The position numbers were made by a program, and so were the translations under genes. The notes beneath the pieces were generated by a model. The model was not told the DNA's origin. It worked only from the letters and a program-made list of their open reading frames with translations, and searched no databases. Shown piece after piece: positions 16,263 to 23,135 of a stretch of DNA of 32,006 nucleotides. Source of the stretch: Actinomadura madurae (GTDB taxonomy: Bacteria > Actinomycetota > Actinomycetes > Streptosporangiales > Streptosporangiaceae). The stretch lies in assembly GCF_900115095.1 (NCBI RefSeq), contig NZ_FOVH01000036.1, forward strand, positions 1-32,006, in the 5' to 3' direction. The first letter of the stretch is position 1. The number at the start of each line of letters is the position of its first letter.

Positions 16263-16279
16263 CCCGGTCGGGCGGGTCA
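16260..16279. terminator. Small hairpin formed by the two convergent stop codons
   Basis: TGACCC (16260-16265) pairs with GGGTCA (16274-16279). The two TGA stops of the converging genes form the outer base pairs. The six-pair stem is short and may only weakly terminate. Confidence 0.3.
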
Positions 16280-16939
16280 GTTCCGCGCGGCGCCGCCGGC
16301 CGTGCCGTTGACTGCGCCGCTGCCGGTGCCGTTGGCGGTGGGGTGGCCGGGCGGGCGCGAGAGGTGGCGGGTGAACCAGACCGTCTTGCCGGACGGGCCG
16401 GGGCGGGCGCCGAACTCGGTGGCGAGGGCGGCGACCAGCAGCAGCCCGCGGCCGGCCTCGGACCAGTCCAGGACGCGGGGCGGCTCGGCGGGCACGCGGG
16501 GCACGGCGGAGGCGGCGTCGCTGACCTCCCCGACCAGCCGCACGGGCTGCCGGGTGCCCGCCGGCGCCCCGCCGGGGGCGGGGCCCGCCGTGCCGCCCGC
16601 CGCGCGGACCGGCTCGCCGGGCTCCGTGCCGTCCGGGGCGGTGTCCAGGCGGAGGGTGAGGCGGACGGGTCCGGACCCGTGCACGACGGCGTTGGTGACG
16701 AGCTCGTCCACGATGAGGACGATGTCGTCGAGGGCGGCGGGGTCGGTGACGTGCCAGCGGCGCAGGGCCTCTCCGGTGAGGGCGCGGGCCCGGGACGCGG
16801 CGCGGGGGCCGGGGTCCAGGTCCCAGCCCGCGGCGGCGCCGGGCCTGTCGTTCACGGTGTCGTGGGCGCCCCCGATGGCGCTGGTGGTCGCGTCGTCGCC
16901 TGCTGCGGGTCGTGTGGTGCTGGTCCCCGTGGTGTGCAC
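16277..16939 (-). CDS. RsbW-like ATP-binding protein (HATPase_c_2)
   Basis: A 220-residue protein of the GHKL ATPase type used by anti-sigma and regulatory kinases in actinomycetes. The N-box reads DDIVLIVDELVTNAVVHG (residues ~70-87) and the G-box reads EAGRGLLLVAALATEFG, followed by KTVWFTRHL. Between them lies a Gly/Pro/Ala-rich insert of ~35 residues, and both termini are low-complexity. Such proteins phosphorylate an anti-anti-sigma partner or bind a sigma factor; no partner gene is adjacent, which is common in these genomes. The start is a GTG at 16939 with GAGGAG 8 nt upstream. It converges on the WYL-DinB gene with only 14 nt between the stops. Confidence 0.85.
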   Translation of the reverse strand: MHTTGTSTTRPAAGDDATTSAIGGAHDTVNDRPGAAAGWDLDPGPRAASRARALTGEALRRWHVTDPAALDDIVLIVDELVTNAVVHGSGPVRLTLRLDTAPDGTEPGEPVRAAGGTAGPAPGGAPAGTRQPVRLVGEVSDAASAVPRVPAEPPRVLDWSEAGRGLLLVAALATEFGARPGPSGKTVWFTRHLSRPPGHPTANGTGSGAVNGTAGGAARN

Positions 16940-17169
16940 TGCCCCGTCTCCTCACCCTCTGCCGGTCCCCCGTGGTTCGGCGGCCCTCGGTGCGCGGCCG
17001 TGTCCCGTCACGGCCGCGTCCGGGGACGCCGGGGCGTGGCGGCCGGGCCGGTGGTCCCCGCACCGCCGGCCGGTGGCTCCCGGGCGTTCCCCGCACTGGT
17101 TCATAGGAAGTGACGCGTCGGCGGGCGGGCCGGTGCACGGCCGTAGGGCAACCCTCACCCGGAGGTGAG

Positions 17170-17180
17170 GTGAACTTCAC
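17170..17180. promoter_or_regulatory. 11-bp palindrome GTGAACTTCAC
   Basis: A perfect palindrome with one central base in the 477-nt gap after the RsbW-like gene start. It lies about 40 nt before a -10-like TACAGT (17221-17226). It could be an operator for the transcript that ends at 17400 or for the RsbW-like gene. No regulator can be named. Confidence 0.3.
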
Positions 17181-17224
17181 ATGCGGGGTGCCGGTGGCGG
17201 TGGCACCCGCGCGGAGCCGTTACA

Positions 17225-17400
17225 GTGGGTGCGTCGGTGTGGCATGTGTCCCCCGGGCTCTACTTGACGCCTTCGGGGAATACCGCCGGTCCCATGCGGT
17301 CCGGGCTGGAGCTTCGTTGTGCCTTTCGCCGTGAGGCGACCACCACACCGGCGTGAACGCCGTGGCCCCGGCGGGTCCGTCTCGCCGGGGCTTCGGCGTT
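17225..17400 (+). ncRNA. Candidate small RNA or short-ORF transcript
   Basis: The gap 16940-17416 has no recognised gene, yet a plus-strand terminator needs a transcript. A -10-like TACAGT (17221-17226) is followed by tight hairpins: TCGCC-GTGA-GGCGA (17326-17339) and GGCG-TGAA-CGCC (17350-17361), both with four-base loops, and then the terminator at 17356-17400. A frame from GTG 17225 or GTG 17237 to TGA 17354-17356 could encode 39-43 residues (ending FRREATTTPA), and a second frame ends near 17334. Whether it is a structured RNA, a leader or a small protein gene is open. The 210 nt before it contain only a palindrome at 17170-17180 and presumably the promoter of the divergent gene. Confidence 0.35.
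17356..17400. terminator. Strong two-part terminator hairpin
   Basis: The outer arms AACGCCG (17356-17362) and CGGCGTT (17394-17400) and the inner arms CCCCGGCG (17366-17373) and CGCCGGGG (17383-17390) pair perfectly, separated by a 3x3 internal loop, with a T-rich tail. It lies 16 nt behind the stop of the minus-strand reductase gene and can also end a plus-strand transcript. Confidence 0.75.
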
Positions 17401-17416
17401 TCGCTTGTAGAACGGC

Positions 17417-18313
17417 TCACGGCACCAGGAGCCATCGTCCCCGCTGCCCGCCGCCGGCGACCTTGTCGTAGGCGGTGGCGCTGTCGGCCAGCGGGACGCG
17501 TCCGGCCACCCGCGGTTCGAGGACGCCGGAGGCGGCGAGGGCGAGCAGGCCGGCGAGCCTGGCGCCGTCGGGCTCGACGCTGACGACGGCGACCTCGATC
17601 CCGCGTTCGGGGGCGGCGGGGGCGGCGGCGGGCACGCCCGCGAACGCGCCGCCGTCGCGGACGGCGCCGAGGGCCTCGGCGTGCAGGACCGCGCCGTCCA
17701 GGACGGCGTCGAAGGAGCGCTGCGGTATCCGGGTGACGAGCTCGCGGGCGCCTGCCCGCAGTACGAAGTCGCGGTCGGAGGCGCGTGCCAGCCCGGTGAC
17801 GGTCCAGCCGGCGTGGGCGGCCAGGGCGACGGCGTAGCCGCCGACGGCGCCGACGGCTCCGGTGACCAGCAGGGTGCGCCCGCGGGCGGGGCCGAGCCGG
17901 TCCAGCAGCTGCGCGGCGGTCAGGCCGTTGACCGGGAGGGAGGCCGCGGCGACCGGGTCGAGGCCGGCCGGCAGCGGCGCGGCGGCCGCCGCGGGCACGA
18001 GGGTCTCCTCGGCGTGCGCGCGGACGGGGGCGGTGAAGTCGGCGTGCACGGCGGCGACGGCGTCCCCGGCCGAGAAGCCGGTGACGGCGGCGCCGGTCGC
18101 GGTGACGACGCCGGTGAGGGACAGGCCGAGGCCGACCGTGCCGGTGAGCCCGAAGATCTGCCGGGCCGGGCCGGCGGCGACGAGGGTGTCGACGGGGTCG
18201 ACCGATGCCGCCGTGACGCGGACGCGCAGGTCGCCGTCTCCGGGCGGGGGCAGCGTCACCTGCTCCAGGGCGGGCGCGGCGGTGCCGGGCTTGGACACGA
18301 GTGCGAACGTCAT
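17417..18313 (-). CDS. Zinc-independent MDR reductase (quinone oxidoreductase type)
   Basis: A 298-residue medium-chain dehydrogenase/reductase. Residues ~1-120 form the GroES-like substrate domain (VRVTAASVDPVDTLVAAG, FSAGDAVAAV). The Rossmann domain begins with RTLLVTGAVGAVGGYAVALAAHAG, an A/GxxGxxG nucleotide motif of the NADPH quinone reductase group. The zinc-binding cysteines of alcohol dehydrogenases are absent. It should reduce quinones or enones with NADPH. AAGGAG precedes ATG 18313 at good distance. The divergent HxlR regulator is a common control partner for such reductases and usually responds to quinones or other electrophiles; that link is inferred from family knowledge. Confidence 0.88.
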   Translation of the reverse strand: MTFALVSKPGTAAPALEQVTLPPPGDGDLRVRVTAASVDPVDTLVAAGPARQIFGLTGTVGLGLSLTGVVTATGAAVTGFSAGDAVAAVHADFTAPVRAHAEETLVPAAAAAPLPAGLDPVAAASLPVNGLTAAQLLDRLGPARGRTLLVTGAVGAVGGYAVALAAHAGWTVTGLARASDRDFVLRAGARELVTRIPQRSFDAVLDGAVLHAEALGAVRDGGAFAGVPAAAPAAPERGIEVAVVSVEPDGARLAGLLALAASGVLEPRVAGRVPLADSATAYDKVAGGGQRGRWLLVP

Positions 18314-18357
18314 GGTGGGCTCCTTGCCGTCGATGGACGACACCACCATCGGTGACT

Positions 18358-18376
18358 TACTCTCTTTTGGGAAGTA
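18358..18376. promoter_or_regulatory. Possible HxlR operator
   Basis: TACT (18358-18361) and AGTA (18373-18376) form an inverted repeat with an 11-nt spacer in the 100-nt divergent region. HxlR/YodB-type regulators use TACT-AGTA half-sites. It lies between the two starts and could control both genes. Confidence 0.4.
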
Positions 18377-18413
18377 GGCACTTTGAGGTGGGGTACGCAC
18401 CCGGAGGTGGGCC

Positions 18414-18818
18414 ATGGACGTGGGCTCGGACGTGGGCTCTGCCGAGGTTCCGGCGGGGCGGTTCGACGCGTTCGCCGCCTCGTGCCCGAGCAGGCGGCTG
18501 CTGGACACGATCGGCAACAAGTGGGCGAGCCTGGTGATCGCGGCGCTGGGACTGGACGGCCGGTCGCGCTACAGCGACCTGTCCGCGCGGATCGCGGGGG
18601 TGAGCCAGAAGATGCTGACCCAGACCCTGCGGAACCTGGAGCGGGACGGGCTGGTGACCCGCACGGTGACCCCGTCGGTGCCCGTCCGCGTCGACTACGA
18701 GCTCACGCCGCTGGGCCGGTCGCTGCTGGACACCATCTGCCGGATGAAGGCGTGGGCGGAGGAGCACATGCCCGAGGTGGACCGGGCGCGCGAGGAGTAC
18801 GACCGCAGGAGCGCCTGA
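18414..18818 (+). CDS. HxlR-family transcriptional regulator
   Basis: A 134-residue winged-helix protein with the HxlR core: LLDTIGNKWASLVIAALGLDGRSRYSDLSARIAGVSQKMLTQTLRNLERDGLVTRTVTPSVPVRVDYELTPLGRSLL. The Cys in the N-terminal FAASCPSRRLLD is at the place used for redox sensing in QorR/YodB-like members, which fits the quinone reductase next door. GGAGG lies 6 nt before the ATG at 18414. It probably represses itself and the reductase gene. Confidence 0.92.
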   Translation: MDVGSDVGSAEVPAGRFDAFAASCPSRRLLDTIGNKWASLVIAALGLDGRSRYSDLSARIAGVSQKMLTQTLRNLERDGLVTRTVTPSVPVRVDYELTPLGRSLLDTICRMKAWAEEHMPEVDRAREEYDRRSA

Positions 18819-18825
18819 CCGCGCG

Positions 18826-18864
18826 CCGCGGCGCCCCCGGGCGGGAGCCCCGGGGACGCCGCGG
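18826..18864. terminator. Terminator between hxlR and the DUF3040 gene
   Basis: Long nested arms: CCGCGGCG (18826-18833) with CGCCGCGG (18857-18864), and an inner CCCCGGG-type stem with one mismatch. It begins 8 nt after the hxlR stop and can also serve the convergent DUF3040 gene. Confidence 0.7.
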
Positions 18865-18902
18865 TGGGCGGTGGCCGGTTTACGGCGCGCTGCTTCGGGT
18901 GT

Positions 18903-19100
18903 CTACAGGACGGCGGCCGCGATGCCGGCGGCGATCGCGGCGACGACGAGGATGGCGGCGGCCACGGTGAGGACGACGGTGCGGCGGCGGCCGCGCGGGG
19001 CGCCGAGCCGTGCCAGGCGCTGGGCCAGCCGCGGGTCGTCCTCGCTCAGGCGGACCTCGATCTGCGTGAGGATCCGCTGCTCCTCCATCGACAGCGCCAT
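18903..19100 (-). CDS. DUF3040 small membrane protein
   Basis: A 65-residue protein of the actinobacterial DUF3040 family: it starts MALSMEEQRILTQIEVRLSEDDPRLAQRLARLG, then a basic stretch (RGRRR) and one hydrophobic helix to the C-terminus. The MALS start at 19100 is chosen over ATG 19106 because GGAGG would touch the earlier ATG but is 7 nt from this one, and family members begin MALS. The family is membrane-anchored with a cytoplasmic N-terminus; its role is unknown. Confidence 0.85.
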   Translation of the reverse strand: MALSMEEQRILTQIEVRLSEDDPRLAQRLARLGAPRGRRRTVVLTVAAAILVVAAIAAGIAAAVL

Positions 19101-19156
19101 GCTCATACCTCCGGGGGGTGGTCAGGTGTCTGATTCCTCCCCACGGACCATGATCA

Positions 19157-20761
19157 TTATCCCTCGGGTGCGGTGACCGTCGCGCCGCGCCCGGGGGCGC
19201 TCTGGTGGTGGAGCCGGTCCTGGGCGGTGACGTAGTAGGTGTAGACGCGGCCCTTCTTGGCGCCGGGGTCGACGATGCCGCCGCCGCGGACGTCGGCGAT
19301 GAGGCGCCGCGCGTCGACGGGGGCGCAGCCGGGCCGCTCGCCCTCGACCCGGTAGACGGCGTAGGAGGTGGCGCCCTTGGACGGCCGCCAGGTGACCTTG
19401 ACGCCCTTGCCGTCGCCGGCGGGCGCGGCCTTGGTGTCCTGGACGGGCGGCGGCGCGGCGCCGCCGCGGCGGGCCGGGACGGGCCGCAGGGCGGGGCGGC
19501 CGTAGTGGTCGTCGCGGAGCCGGGCGGCGAAGCCGCGGCGGTTGGCGGCGACGTCGCGGGCGCTGAAGAACACGTCGCCGCTGATCTGGGGGTGCTTGGC
19601 GTTCAGGGCGAGGTGGCGCGACAGCTCGGCGGGGTCCTTCCAGGCGGCGTCCGCGCCGACGCGGTAGGCGGCCTGCCCGATGGTGAGCTGGACGCCGGTG
19701 CCCTTGACCTGCCCGGCCCACCAGGCGGCGAGCTTGGCGTAGTCGGCGCGGGGGTCGCCGATCGGCCAGTACAGCTGGGGGGTGACGTAGTCGAGCCAGC
19801 CCTTCTTGATCCAGGTGCGGGTGTCGGCGTAGATGTCGTCGTAGCTCTGCAGGGCGCTGGTGGCCGACCCGGCGGGGTCGCTGCTCTTGTTGCGCCACAC
19901 GCCGAACGGGCTGATGCCGAACTGCACCCACGGCTTGGCCTCGTGGATCTTGCCCGACAGCGACTCGACGAGGGTGTCGACGTTCTTGCGGCGCCAGTCG
20001 CCCTTGTCCATCCCCTTGCCGTGGGTCTTGAAGGTGGCGCCGTCGGGGAAGTCGCCGTCCTCGGGGTAGGGGTAGAAGTAGTCGTCGAAGTGGACGGCGT
20101 CGATGTCGTACTTGTTGACGACGTCCATGACGGCCTTGGTGGCCAGGTCGCGGACCTGCGGCAGGCCCGGGTCGTACCACAGGCCCTTGTTGTACTTGCG
20201 GACCCAGTCGGGGTGCTGGCGGGCGGGGCTCTTGGGCGACAGCTTCTTCAGGTCGTCCTGGCGGGAGATGCGGTAGGGGTTGAACCAGGCGTGGAACTCC
20301 AGGTTGCGGGCGTGGGCCTCCTTGAGCATGAACGCCAGGACGTCGTAGCCGGGGTCCTTGCCCTGCGTGCCGGTGATCCACTGCGACCACGGCTCGTACG
20401 GGGAGTCGTAGAACGCGTCGGAGTTCGGGCGGATCTGGACGAACACGGCGTTCATGTTCATCGACGCGGCGGTGTCGAGGAGCTCGGTGTAGCGCTTCTT
20501 CTGCTTCGCGGCCGGTCCCTCGGGCCAGTCGGTGTTGCCGACGGTGGTGATCCACATGGCGCGCAGCTGCCGGCCGCCGGTGTCGCGGGGTGCGGCGATC
20601 TGCGGGCATTCCGCCTTCGCGCCGGGCGGGACGGGCCCGCCCCCGCGCGCGTCGCGCTCTCCTGAGCCGCCGAAGGCGGGGATGCCGCAGGCGGCGAGCG
20701 CGCTCATCGCCGCTCCCGCCGTGATCGCCGCCACTGCCCGGGTCCTGGTTCGCCATGCCAT
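19157..20761 (-). CDS. GHL10 (DUF187) lipoprotein glycoside hydrolase
   Basis: A 534-residue secreted lipoprotein. Residues 1-25 are a lipoprotein signal with lipobox LAAC25. Residues ~60-380 are the GHL10 TIM-barrel domain: LRAMWITTVGNTDWPEG, NAVFVQIRPNSDAFYDS, FHAWFNPYRI, DAVHFDDYFYPYP and LDYVTPQLYWPIG. The Asp pair in the HFDDYFYP strand is the likely active site. The last ~90 residues are a fibronectin type III-like domain (KVTWRPSKGATSYAVYRVEG). Relatives act on cell-wall or exopolysaccharide glycans; the exact bond is not known from this sequence. It stands alone on the minus strand. Confidence 0.9.
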   Translation of the reverse strand: MAWRTRTRAVAAITAGAAMSALAACGIPAFGGSGERDARGGGPVPPGAKAECPQIAAPRDTGGRQLRAMWITTVGNTDWPEGPAAKQKKRYTELLDTAASMNMNAVFVQIRPNSDAFYDSPYEPWSQWITGTQGKDPGYDVLAFMLKEAHARNLEFHAWFNPYRISRQDDLKKLSPKSPARQHPDWVRKYNKGLWYDPGLPQVRDLATKAVMDVVNKYDIDAVHFDDYFYPYPEDGDFPDGATFKTHGKGMDKGDWRRKNVDTLVESLSGKIHEAKPWVQFGISPFGVWRNKSSDPAGSATSALQSYDDIYADTRTWIKKGWLDYVTPQLYWPIGDPRADYAKLAAWWAGQVKGTGVQLTIGQAAYRVGADAAWKDPAELSRHLALNAKHPQISGDVFFSARDVAANRRGFAARLRDDHYGRPALRPVPARRGGAAPPPVQDTKAAPAGDGKGVKVTWRPSKGATSYAVYRVEGERPGCAPVDARRLIADVRGGGIVDPGAKKGRVYTYYVTAQDRLHHQSAPGRGATVTAPEG

Positions 20762-20837
20762 AGCGGCCCATTGTTACGCACCCGTTGCGATGCTCGGACC
20801 GAAACGCCGATGCCCGTGTGATCCCTTTCCGTCCCAT

Positions 20838-21050
20838 TTACCCTGGTCCGCACGTTGCGATCTTCGAACACGCGCTGCACACTGCGTGACGATGCGACTC
20901 GCCAGTGTGTTCGAGGAGGTGCCTCGCACGGCACTCATCCACGGTCGGAGGCGGTGCGGCTGACGCGCGCACCGGTCCGGCGATAACCCGCAATATCTCG
21001 ATCGGCGGGATCGCCGTGAAGAGTGATGCGCCGTTCGGCATCGCCTCCAT
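20838..21050 (-). CDS. Possible small Cys/His-rich protein
   Basis: A possible 70-residue product (start ATG 21050) in the ~455-nt gap between the GHL10 gene and the flavodoxin gene. Its C-terminal half, TVDECRARHLLEHTGESHRHAVCSACSKIATCGPG, has four Cys and several His in a spacing that could bind zinc or a cluster. Third positions are only moderately GC-rich, and there is no good ribosome site. The inverted repeat TCGAACAC (20864-20871) / GTGTTCGA (20907-20914) lies inside the frame. The rest of the gap shows nothing I can name. Confidence 0.33.
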   Translation of the reverse strand: MEAMPNGASLFTAIPPIEILRVIAGPVRASAAPPPTVDECRARHLLEHTGESHRHAVCSACSKIATCGPG

Positions 21051-21216
21051 GACCGCAATCGGTCCAAGGATTCCCCTGTACACGGTCGTCACCGCGTCGG
21101 GGGATGTCCGTCGCCGACGGTGTCCTCTCTGAGGCCTGCCCGGCAGATCGCGGGGCTGGGCCCACGGCCGGGTGATCCGTGGGCGGAGGCGGACGTCACC
21201 ACTTCGCACTGCAGGG

Positions 21217-22023
21217 TCAGGCGGCGTCGGTGTCGGCGTCGGTCGTGGTGCGGGGGGCGGGGTGGTGGTGGATGCGCAGGCCGGTGCGGCCGGGGGCCAG
21301 GTGGGGGCGCAGGACGAGGTCGTCGTCGTAGTCGCCGCCGTGCTCGGTCCGGTACGGGATGGGCGCGGCGGTGGGCAGGGCGCGCAGGCGCTCGTCGAGG
21401 GCGGCGGTGTGCGCGGCGTGGTCGGCGGGGGTGGCGCGGTCGGCGCCGGTGATGACCAGGGGCGGCAGGACGTCCATGCCGGTGTAGAAGAGGGTGCCGT
21501 GTAGCAGGGGGAACAGCACGTCCTCGGCGGCGCCGTGGACGCCGCGGGGGCCCAGGCCGGTGGCGCGGGCGCCGGCGGTGGTGACGACCAGGGCGCGGCG
21601 CCCGGCCAGGCCGCCGTCGCCGTAGCGCAGGGTGCGGCCGCGGTCGTCGGTGACGCCGAACGCGAAGCCCTGGACGAAGACGCGGTCGAACCAGCCCTTG
21701 AGGATCGCGGGCATCCCGTACCACCACAGGGGGAACTGCACGATCAGCGCGTCCGCCCAGGCGATCTTGTCCTGTTCGGCGCGGATGTCGGGCGCCAGGG
21801 CGCCGGCGGCGTGCGCGCGCTGCGACTCGGCGCCGACGACGAGGCGGGCGGCGGGGTCGTGGCCGAAGTCCTCGGGCCCGACGACCGGGTTCCAGCCCAT
21901 CGCGTACAGGTCGGAGTGGCGGACGTGGTGGCCGTGGCGGCGCAGGGTGGCGGCGCCGTGGTCGCGCAGCGCGCCGTTGAGGGAGCGGCCCTCGGGGTGG
22001 GCGAAGATCCACAGGACGTTCAT
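21217..22023 (-). CDS. NAD(P)H quinone oxidoreductase, flavodoxin-fold (NQO1/KefF type)
   Basis: A 268-residue flavoprotein. The FMN/FAD fold is shown by the N-terminal MNVLWIFAHPEGRSLNGAL, the central FPLWWYGMPAILKGWFDRVFVQGFAFG and the later VVTTAGA. It should carry out two-electron reduction of quinones or nitro compounds in the cytoplasm. The last ~70 residues, including HHHPAPRTTTDADTDAA, are a non-conserved tail. AAGGAG lies 8 nt before ATG 22023. It is divergent from a GlxA-family regulator 89 nt away, which probably controls it. Confidence 0.9.
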   Translation of the reverse strand: MNVLWIFAHPEGRSLNGALRDHGAATLRRHGHHVRHSDLYAMGWNPVVGPEDFGHDPAARLVVGAESQRAHAAGALAPDIRAEQDKIAWADALIVQFPLWWYGMPAILKGWFDRVFVQGFAFGVTDDRGRTLRYGDGGLAGRRALVVTTAGARATGLGPRGVHGAAEDVLFPLLHGTLFYTGMDVLPPLVITGADRATPADHAAHTAALDERLRALPTAAPIPYRTEHGGDYDDDLVLRPHLAPGRTGLRIHHHPAPRTTTDADTDAA

Positions 22024-22078
22024 GGCGTGTCTCCTTTCGGTGGACTCGATGCTGCCGGGCGTCCGCCGCGCCCGTAAG

Positions 22079-22092
22079 TGGCCGGCAGGCCA
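22079..22092. promoter_or_regulatory. Inverted repeat TGGCC-GGCA-GGCCA
   Basis: A perfect 5-4-5 inverted repeat in the divergent region between the flavodoxin-type reductase and the GlxA-family gene. It lies 20 nt before the regulator start and is a reasonable operator candidate. Confidence 0.4.
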
Positions 22093-22112
22093 ATATGTGC
22101 AAGGATCAGGCC

Positions 22113-23096
22113 ATGGGCGGTGACGGGCTGCGGCGGGTGGCGGTGCTGGTGCGCGAGGGTGTGCTGCCGATGGAGCTGGGGATCGTCCATCAGCTGTTCG
22201 GGCAGGCCAGGTCGCCGGGCGGGGCGCCGCTGTACGAGGTGGTGTCGTGCGCGGTCGAGCCTGGGACGGTGCGGGCGGACGCCGATTTCGGGGTCTCGGT
22301 CCGGCATGGGCTGCGGGCGCTGGAGGCGGCGGACACGGTGGTGGTCCCGGCCTCGCACCTGCTGGACGAGGACCTCCCCGGGGACGGGCCGGTCCCGGCG
22401 GCGCTGGCGGCGGCGCACGCGCGCGGCGCGCGGGTGGCGTCGGTGTGCACGGGCGCGTTCGTGCTGGCGGCGGCGGGGCTGCTGGAGGGGCGGCGCGCGA
22501 CGACGCACTGGCTGTCGTGCGGCCGGTTCGCGGCGATGTTCCCGGGGGTGCGGGTGGACGCGGCGGTGCTGTTCGTCGACGAGGGGGACGTGCTGACCTC
22601 GGCGGGGGAGGCGGCGGGCATCGACCTGTGCCTGCACATGATCCGCCGCGACCACGGCGCGGCGGTCGCGGGGGACGTGGCGCGCCGCACGGTGGTGCCG
22701 CCGCACCGCGAGGGCGGGCAGGCGCAGTTCATCGCGCTGCCGGTGCCCGAGCCGCGGGCGTCCTCGACCGGGGCGGCGCGGGCGTGGGCGCTGGAGCGGC
22801 TGGACCGGCCGGTGACGCTGGCGGGGATGGCGGCGCGGGCGTCGATGAGCGTGCGGACGTTCACGCGCCGGTTCCGGCAGGAGACGGGCGTGTCGCCGCA
22901 GATGTGGCTGGCGGCGCAGCGGGTGGAGCGGGCGCGGCGGCTGCTGGAGGAGACCGACCTGCCGGTGGACCGGGTCGCCGAGCGGGCCGGGTTCGGGACG
23001 GCGGCCTCGCTGCGGCAGCATCTGGCGGCGGCGGTCGGGGTGTCGCCGTCGGCGTACCGCGCCACGTTCCGCGGCCCTGGCCTCCAGGGCCGCTGA
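22113..23096 (+). CDS. GlxA-family AraC-type regulator (DJ-1/PfpI + HTH)
   Basis: A 327-residue regulator. Residues ~1-190 are a DJ-1/PfpI-like domain with the elbow motif ASVCTGAFVLAAAGLLEGRRATTHW, keeping a Cys at the nucleophile-elbow position. Residues ~215-320 are the AraC double helix-turn-helix (TLAGMAARASMSVRTFTRRFRQETGVSPQMWLAAQRVERARRLLEETDLPVDRVAERAGFG). ATG 22113 has AAGGA 7 nt upstream and is preferred over ATG 22095. It probably activates the divergent reductase. The ligand is unknown. Confidence 0.9.
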   Translation: MGGDGLRRVAVLVREGVLPMELGIVHQLFGQARSPGGAPLYEVVSCAVEPGTVRADADFGVSVRHGLRALEAADTVVVPASHLLDEDLPGDGPVPAALAAAHARGARVASVCTGAFVLAAAGLLEGRRATTHWLSCGRFAAMFPGVRVDAAVLFVDEGDVLTSAGEAAGIDLCLHMIRRDHGAAVAGDVARRTVVPPHREGGQAQFIALPVPEPRASSTGAARAWALERLDRPVTLAGMAARASMSVRTFTRRFRQETGVSPQMWLAAQRVERARRLLEETDLPVDRVAERAGFGTAASLRQHLAAAVGVSPSAYRATFRGPGLQGR

Positions 23097-23135
23097 CGTC
23101 CGAGGCCGCTGAGATCGGGGCGCTGTCCGGGACGG

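Noticed and set aside
17110..17334. A 74-codon frame in the gap after the RsbW-like gene
   Set aside because: Its first half is Arg/Pro/Gly-rich and lies across a promoter-like region; only the later part overlaps the transcript candidate and no frame is clearly preferred.
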